A DNA stretch of 64,000 bases, taken from NCBI GenBank assembly GCA_003153575.1, contig PLZW01000001.1, positions 15,334 to 79,333 of the forward strand, written 5' to 3'. Made by a program: the position numbers and the translations under genes. The notes below the pieces were generated by a model. That model was given only the letters and a program-made list of their open reading frames with translations, made no database searches and had not been told where the DNA came from. The stretch is from Acidimicrobiaceae bacterium. GTDB lineage: Bacteria > Actinomycetota > Acidimicrobiia > Acidimicrobiales > RAAP-2. Shown in pieces: positions 61,508 to 64,000 of the stretch (position 1 is its first letter; each line of letters opens with the position of its first letter).

Positions 61508-62524
61508 TCAGCCGAACCAGACGCTGCGGCGCTCGCGCAGCATGTCGTGGAGGGCGTCCTGCATGGAGGCCCGGATCCGTTCGGCCTCGTCCATGACCCG
61601 GCTGCGGGAGTAGCGGTCCAGTCCGGGCTCGACGTCGAACGTGACCGGGTCGAGGACCCGGAGCTTGAACTTGGACGGGAAGTACGTGACATAGCCGAGC
61701 GGACCGAGCAGCAGCGAGTTGGCCGTGACCGGGAAGTAGGGAAGGTTGAGGGCCTTGGCCAGCGTCGGGATCCGGAACAGGATCGGCATTGACTCCTCGG
61801 CACCGACCACGGCGATGGGGATGACCGGCACGCCGGCACGCATGGCGATCTCCACGAAGCCGCCCCGTCCGAAGCGGCGCAGGCGGTAGCGGTCGGCGTA
61901 GGTCTTGGACGTGGCCTTGGTCCCCTCGGGAAAGACGAGGGCCAATTGTTGCTGGTCGTGGAGGATCCGGAAGGCGTTGTCCGGATGGGCCGGCACGCCG
62001 CCGCCACGCGACCACAGGGTCCCGAGCACGGGGAGTGTGCGGAAGAAGTAGTCGGCCAGTCCGTAGACCGGGCGACCGAGCTCGGTCTCGATGCCGTGCA
62101 TGATGGCCGGCGCGTCGGAAGGGATGGCGCCGGCATGGTTGGCGATAAGCAGGGCACCGCCCTCGGTCGGGATCTTCTCGAGTCCCTCCCACTCGACCCG
62201 GAACCAGTACCGGTACATGGGGTCGTAGAGCCTGCGGACGATCGAGCGCATGTGCTCCGACCGTCCCCATTCGTCGACATCGGACCGACGGAGGTCCTCG
62301 ATGGGTTCGGTCGCGGTCGCGGTCGGCCGCGTTGCCACCGGCAGGTAGGAGACGGTGGCGCCGGACGACCCGAATGGCTGATCGGCGTCGTCGGGACCGG
62401 GTGCGCTGGCTGTGGCCGGGGGGGCGTGCTGCACGATGACCTCGATGAAGTCGGCATCGTCCGGGTGGGTGCCGGCCGGCACCGTATCGGTAGTCTCGCC
62501 CTGGTCCGCGTCCACCCGCAGCAT
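61508..62524 (-). CDS. PlsC-like lysophospholipid acyltransferase
   Basis: A 338-residue membrane-associated acyltransferase. The first ~95 residues are acidic and low-complexity. The LPLAT domain follows: EWEGLEKIPTEGGALLIANH, the catalytic NHAGAIPSDAP (His-X6-Asp, not the common His-X4-Asp), RGGGVPAHPDNAFRIL, LVFPEGTKATSKTYADRYRL (FPEGT substrate motif), FVEIAMRAGVPVIPIAVVGA. It transfers an acyl chain to a lysolipid or lipid-linked sugar. It lies upstream of the SDR gene in the same operon. The ATG at 62524 and a GTG at 62515 are both possible starts; the GTG lies 7 nt after a -10 hexamer. Confidence 0.88.
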   Translation of the reverse strand: MLRVDADQGETTDTVPAGTHPDDADFIEVIVQHAPPATASAPGPDDADQPFGSSGATVSYLPVATRPTATATEPIEDLRRSDVDEWGRSEHMRSIVRRLYDPMYRYWFRVEWEGLEKIPTEGGALLIANHAGAIPSDAPAIMHGIETELGRPVYGLADYFFRTLPVLGTLWSRGGGVPAHPDNAFRILHDQQQLALVFPEGTKATSKTYADRYRLRRFGRGGFVEIAMRAGVPVIPIAVVGAEESMPILFRIPTLAKALNLPYFPVTANSLLLGPLGYVTYFPSKFKLRVLDPVTFDVEPGLDRYSRSRVMDEAERIRASMQDALHDMLRERRSVWFG

Positions 62525-62528
62525 CGTA
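62523..62528 (-). promoter_or_regulatory. -10 hexamer of the acyltransferase operon
   Basis: On the minus strand this reads TACGAT and overlaps the ATG at 62524. It ends 7 nt before the in-frame GTG at 62515, which would then be the leaderless start, shortening the protein by three residues. Confidence 0.4.
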
Positions 62529-62553
62529 CCCGGTGGTGCCCGGGCGACTCAGA

Positions 62554-63597
62554 TCAGGTCTCGGGGTCGGTCCGCCCGGGAGCGTCGAGGCGACCGGCCA
62601 GTGGCCCGAAGGTGGTCAGGCCGTCGAGACCGAGCGCCCGCCGGGTGACCTCGGCTGGGGCGAGCACATCACGGAGGGCGGCGTGGGCCCGTGCCACGTC
62701 GGCGGGTTCCACGAGGGGGAGCAGCGCCACGACATCGTCGCCGTCGGCCACCACCGACACCGGGGTGCCACCGAGCAGGCCGGCGAGCACGCCGGCCACC
62801 CGACCGCGCAGGTCGGGGTCGCCGCCGCCGTGCTGCGGCCGCACGGCGATGGTCGGTACCGGCGGTCCGGCCAGCAGGCCCCGGCGGGACCGGTACACGT
62901 CGGTCACCATGGTCACCGAGTCGTGGAGTGGGTGGACCGTGCTCCCCTCCACGTGCTTCCAGTGGACCGGGACCTCGGCGATGTGGAGCCCGAGCCGCCG
63001 GGCCCGGGCCAGGACCTCGACGTCGAAGGCGAATCGGTCGATCCGGACCAGATGGAAGAGCAGTCGGGCGACCGGGGTCCGGAAGGCCTTGAAGCCGCAC
63101 TGGGTGTCCTTCAGCCCGAGGCCGGTGCCCATCGTGACGAACTCGTTGAAGAGGCGGCTGATGAGGGTACGCACCACATAGGTGGTCTCGACCATCGAGT
63201 CCGGCAGCGCCCGGCAGCCCACGACGACGTCGTTTCGCTCGAGTCCATCGAGCAGGAGAGGAACGGCCAGCGGGTCGATCGCCATGTCCGCATCCATGAA
63301 CGCCACATAGGGCGATCGTGCGGTGGCGATGCCGATCCGGACCGCGGCCCCTTTGCCCCGGTTGACCGGGAGGCGGACCACCCGGTAGTGGGGGAGGGCG
63401 GCCAGCAGCTTCTCGGCCACGGCTGCCGTTCGGTCGGTGCTCCCGTCGTCCACCACGACCAATTCGGTGCGTTCGAGGTCGATCGCACCGGTCGACACGG
63501 CAGCGTCGAAGCGCCTCATGCCCGCCGCGAGGCGGTGGTCCTCGTTGAAGGCGGGGACGACGATGGTGAGGGCCAGGCTCATCGGGGACTCGGCCAT
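62554..63597 (-). CDS. polyprenyl-phosphate-type GT2 glycosyltransferase (DPM1-like) with C-terminal extension
   Basis: A 347-residue enzyme. The GT-A domain (about 8-245) shows LTIVVPAFNEDHRLAAGMRR, ELVVVDDGSTDRTAAVAEKL, VNRGKGAAVRIGIATARSPY, VAFMDADMAIDPLAVPLLLD (DAD metal motif), TQCGFKAFRT and IDRFAFDVEVLARARRLGLH. The last pattern is typical of dolichol/polyprenyl-phosphate mannosyl- or glucosyltransferases. These load a sugar from a nucleotide onto polyprenyl phosphate, the donor for GT-C membrane enzymes such as those nearby. The last ~100 residues (RPQHGGGDPDLRGRVAGVLA and onward) are not part of the GT fold and I do not recognise them. An in-frame ATG at 63582 (MSLALTIVVP) is an alternative start. 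Confidence 0.88.
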   Translation of the reverse strand: MAESPMSLALTIVVPAFNEDHRLAAGMRRFDAAVSTGAIDLERTELVVVDDGSTDRTAAVAEKLLAALPHYRVVRLPVNRGKGAAVRIGIATARSPYVAFMDADMAIDPLAVPLLLDGLERNDVVVGCRALPDSMVETTYVVRTLISRLFNEFVTMGTGLGLKDTQCGFKAFRTPVARLLFHLVRIDRFAFDVEVLARARRLGLHIAEVPVHWKHVEGSTVHPLHDSVTMVTDVYRSRRGLLAGPPVPTIAVRPQHGGGDPDLRGRVAGVLAGLLGGTPVSVVADGDDVVALLPLVEPADVARAHAALRDVLAPAEVTRRALGLDGLTTFGPLAGRLDAPGRTDPET

Positions 63598-63756
63598 GGT
63601 GCCGTCGAGGACTGCTCAGGGACGGGCCGCACCGACCAGCCCCTGGGTGCGCGTCGTCCACCGTGGGTCCTCATCGCGGGCACCCGGGCACGCTACCGCC
63701 GCCAGCGGGCGCGGACAATGGCGGGGAGACAGAACAGGAACTCCCGGTCGCCCTCG

Positions 63757-64000
63757 CTAGCCGGCGAAGGATCCGGTGACGAACCTCTGGATCAAGAAGT
63801 AGCCACACGGGATGAACAGGACGAGCAGCATCCGCTCGAGCCACCGTCGATTGGCCGTCCAGGTGCCGAGGGCGAGGAACAGCGGTGCGAAGACAAGGAC
63901 CTCCCTCGTGACGCTGCTGAGGAGTGCCTGGAACGTGAACACGCAGAATCCCAGACCGAGCAGCACACCCAACGTCCGATTGATGCGGAGGTAGGCGAAG
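63757..64000 (-). CDS. polytopic membrane protein, C-terminal part (mannosyltransferase-like)
   Basis: Only the last ~81 residues are in the window; the frame is open through base 64000. Two or three hydrophobic helices are visible: LGVLLGLGFCVFTFQALLSS, VLVFAPLFLALGTWTANRRW and MLLVLFIPCGYFLIQRFVTG. The pattern SSVTREVLVFAPLFLALG followed by a basic loop and a final helix with RF-TGSFAG resembles the C-termini of PIG-V/GT-C-type mannosyltransferases. The DPM1-like gene 160 bp downstream would supply their donor. Family assignment is tentative because the catalytic N-terminus lies outside the window. Confidence 0.6.
   Translation of the reverse strand, partial: FAYLRINRTLGVLLGLGFCVFTFQALLSSVTREVLVFAPLFLALGTWTANRRWLERMLLVLFIPCGYFLIQRFVTGSFAG

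Overview
The window is 64 kb of very GC-rich chromosome from a high-GC Gram-positive (actinobacterial) organism. The core gene order supports this: tatD-(secreted RlpA-like)-rsmA-ispE, and pth-mfd-(SurA-like)-mazG-eno-divIC-DUF501-ppx both follow known actinobacterial arrangements. A 33-codon bS22-type ribosomal protein gene and many leaderless promoters (a NANNNT hexamer 6-9 nt before the start codon) agree. The class Acidimicrobiia is my best guess, but that rests on general character, not on a diagnostic marker.

Layout. 1-624 is the end of tatD. 791-4095 is a less GC-rich insertion carrying two tail-to-tail HipBA-type toxin-antitoxin modules. 4345-7674 holds a lipoprotein, an RlpA-like secreted protein, rsmA, ispE and the bS22 gene. 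7740-9842 is a histidine kinase/response regulator pair, followed by tRNA-Gln(UUG) and typA. 12012-27846 is a minus-strand operon of three type IV pilin-like proteins joined by ATGA overlaps. It ends in a 4026-residue protein whose PilX-like head is fused to 35 fibronectin type III repeats. 28150-34903 is an acyl-CoA dehydrogenase / AtuA-like / biotin-dependent carboxylase operon, probably for branched-chain or terpenoid acyl-CoA breakdown. 35048-48556 is housekeeping: a glmU that lacks its acetyltransferase half, prs, rplY, pth, mfd, a SurA-like lipoprotein, a YabN-like MazG fusion, eno, divIC, DUF501 and ppx. 48590-64000 is a cell-surface glycan region: three methyltransferases, GT2/GT4 glycosyltransferases including a GT2-GT4 fusion, three polytopic membrane proteins, a GNAT, an SDR, a PlsC-like acyltransferase and a polyprenyl-phosphate-type GT2.

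The most unusual element is the pilin operon. Three adjacent minor pilins are translationally coupled, and two carry outsized, cysteine-paired extracellular modules: an eight-repeat propeller-like region in the PilV-like protein and a 35-domain FN3 fibre in the PilX-like protein. No pilus motor, platform, major pilin or prepilin peptidase is in the window. The simplest reading is a giant adhesive tip or priming complex assembled by a type IV pilus machine encoded elsewhere.

Start codons were re-chosen from overlaps, Shine-Dalgarno sites, leaderless -10 hexamers and family N-termini. Where the choice is weak, the entry says so.
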